Shown here piece by piece: positions 5,062-5,144 of a DNA stretch of 5,144 nucleotides (position 1 is its first letter; each line of letters starts with the position of its first letter). Under the pieces are notes generated by a model. The model was not told the origin of the DNA, searched no databases, and was given only the letters and a program-made list of their open reading frames with translations. The position numbers and the translations under genes are program-made. This DNA is from Methanoregula sp. (GTDB lineage: Archaea; Halobacteriota; Methanomicrobia; Methanomicrobiales; Methanospirillaceae): the NCBI GenBank assembly GCA_028711405.1, contig JAQTSH010000071.1, forward strand, positions 2,594 to 7,737. The letters are read 5' to 3'.

Positions 5062-5144
5062 GGGGACTAGCCCGGGTGGTTCGGCGTCACCTGTAACCCG
5101 AAACCGTCGGTACGCGGGAGGCGAAGTTTGACGAAGGCTGTAAC
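5062..5144 (+). ncRNA. ffs: SRP 7S RNA, 5' Alu domain (3' part outside window)
   Basis: SRP RNA is the scaffold of the signal recognition particle, which targets ribosomes making membrane and secreted proteins to the membrane. The sequence carries its Alu-domain landmarks: the CCTGTAA box (5090-5096) and CGGGAGGCGAAG (5115-5126), close to the GCCTGTAG and CGGGAGGCTGAG of human 7SL. The fold can be drawn: helix 2 is GCC (5070-5072) with GGC (5120-5122); helix 3 is GGTG (5075-5078) with CACC (5088-5091), loop GTTCGGCGT; helix 4 is CCCG (5097-5100) with CGGG (5115-5118). The CGG in the helix 3 loop (5082-5084) can pair with CCG in the helix 4 loop (5104-5106), as in the known loop-loop contact. 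The leading GGGGACTA should pair with the missing 3' end as archaeal helix 1. The 5' end is set by promoter distance and could be off by a few bases. Confidence 0.9.

Noticed and set aside
4940..5131. 63-codon plus-strand open frame after the methyltransferase
   Set aside because: It starts inside the methyltransferase gene and runs across the SRP RNA; the bases are explained by the RNA fold.

Overview
The window looks like chromosomal housekeeping DNA from a methanogenic archaeon, most likely of the Methanomicrobiales (Methanoregula/Methanosphaerula/Methanospirillum type). I infer this from four things: a type II (archaeal-type) methionine aminopeptidase, tRNA genes without an encoded CCA end, archaeal TATA-type promoters and oligo-T termination, and the 5' (Alu) end of an archaeal SRP RNA at the right edge. 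The genus is a guess. I see no transposon, phage, CRISPR or plasmid signature.

Left half (1-2961, all minus strand). Transcription runs right to left: an M24 Xaa-Pro-type peptidase (1834-2961), then methionine aminopeptidase map (962-1837), then an AAA ATPase (1-917, C-terminus cut off by the window edge). The two peptidases share an ATGA stop/start overlap, and map has a strong Shine-Dalgarno sequence inside the upstream gene, so they are almost certainly translated from one mRNA. The ATPase follows 44 bases after map and may be read through from it or start from a TATA-like box in the gap.

Middle (2962-3615). A 60-base divergent intergenic region holds one A/T-rich box flanked by an inverted repeat (CGTCAA/TTGACG). 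It serves the peptidase operon leftwards and, rightwards, a two-gene unit: a 92-residue two-helix membrane protein (3022-3300) and a 94-residue winged-helix putative regulator (3331-3615).

Right half (3616-5144, all plus strand). Two tRNA genes lie five bases apart: tRNA-Asn(GTT), then a CAT-anticodon tRNA whose body looks more like the AUA-decoding tRNA-Ile2 than elongator tRNA-Met. They are followed by a double T7 terminator. Next is a 343-residue zinc-ribbon protein with a class I SAM-methyltransferase fold (3952-4983) whose cofactor motifs resemble Trm5/TYW2-type tRNA methyltransferases, although the usual catalytic motif is missing. A well-placed TATA box then leads into the SRP 7S RNA, of which only the first 83 or so bases are present.

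Together the region serves protein maturation (N-terminal Met removal, proline-peptide turnover, an AAA machine), translation (tRNAs) and protein targeting (SRP RNA). The least understood parts are the methyltransferase-like protein, the unusual N-terminal half of the AAA ATPase, and the small membrane protein/winged-helix pair. I do not see a convincing new multi-gene system.
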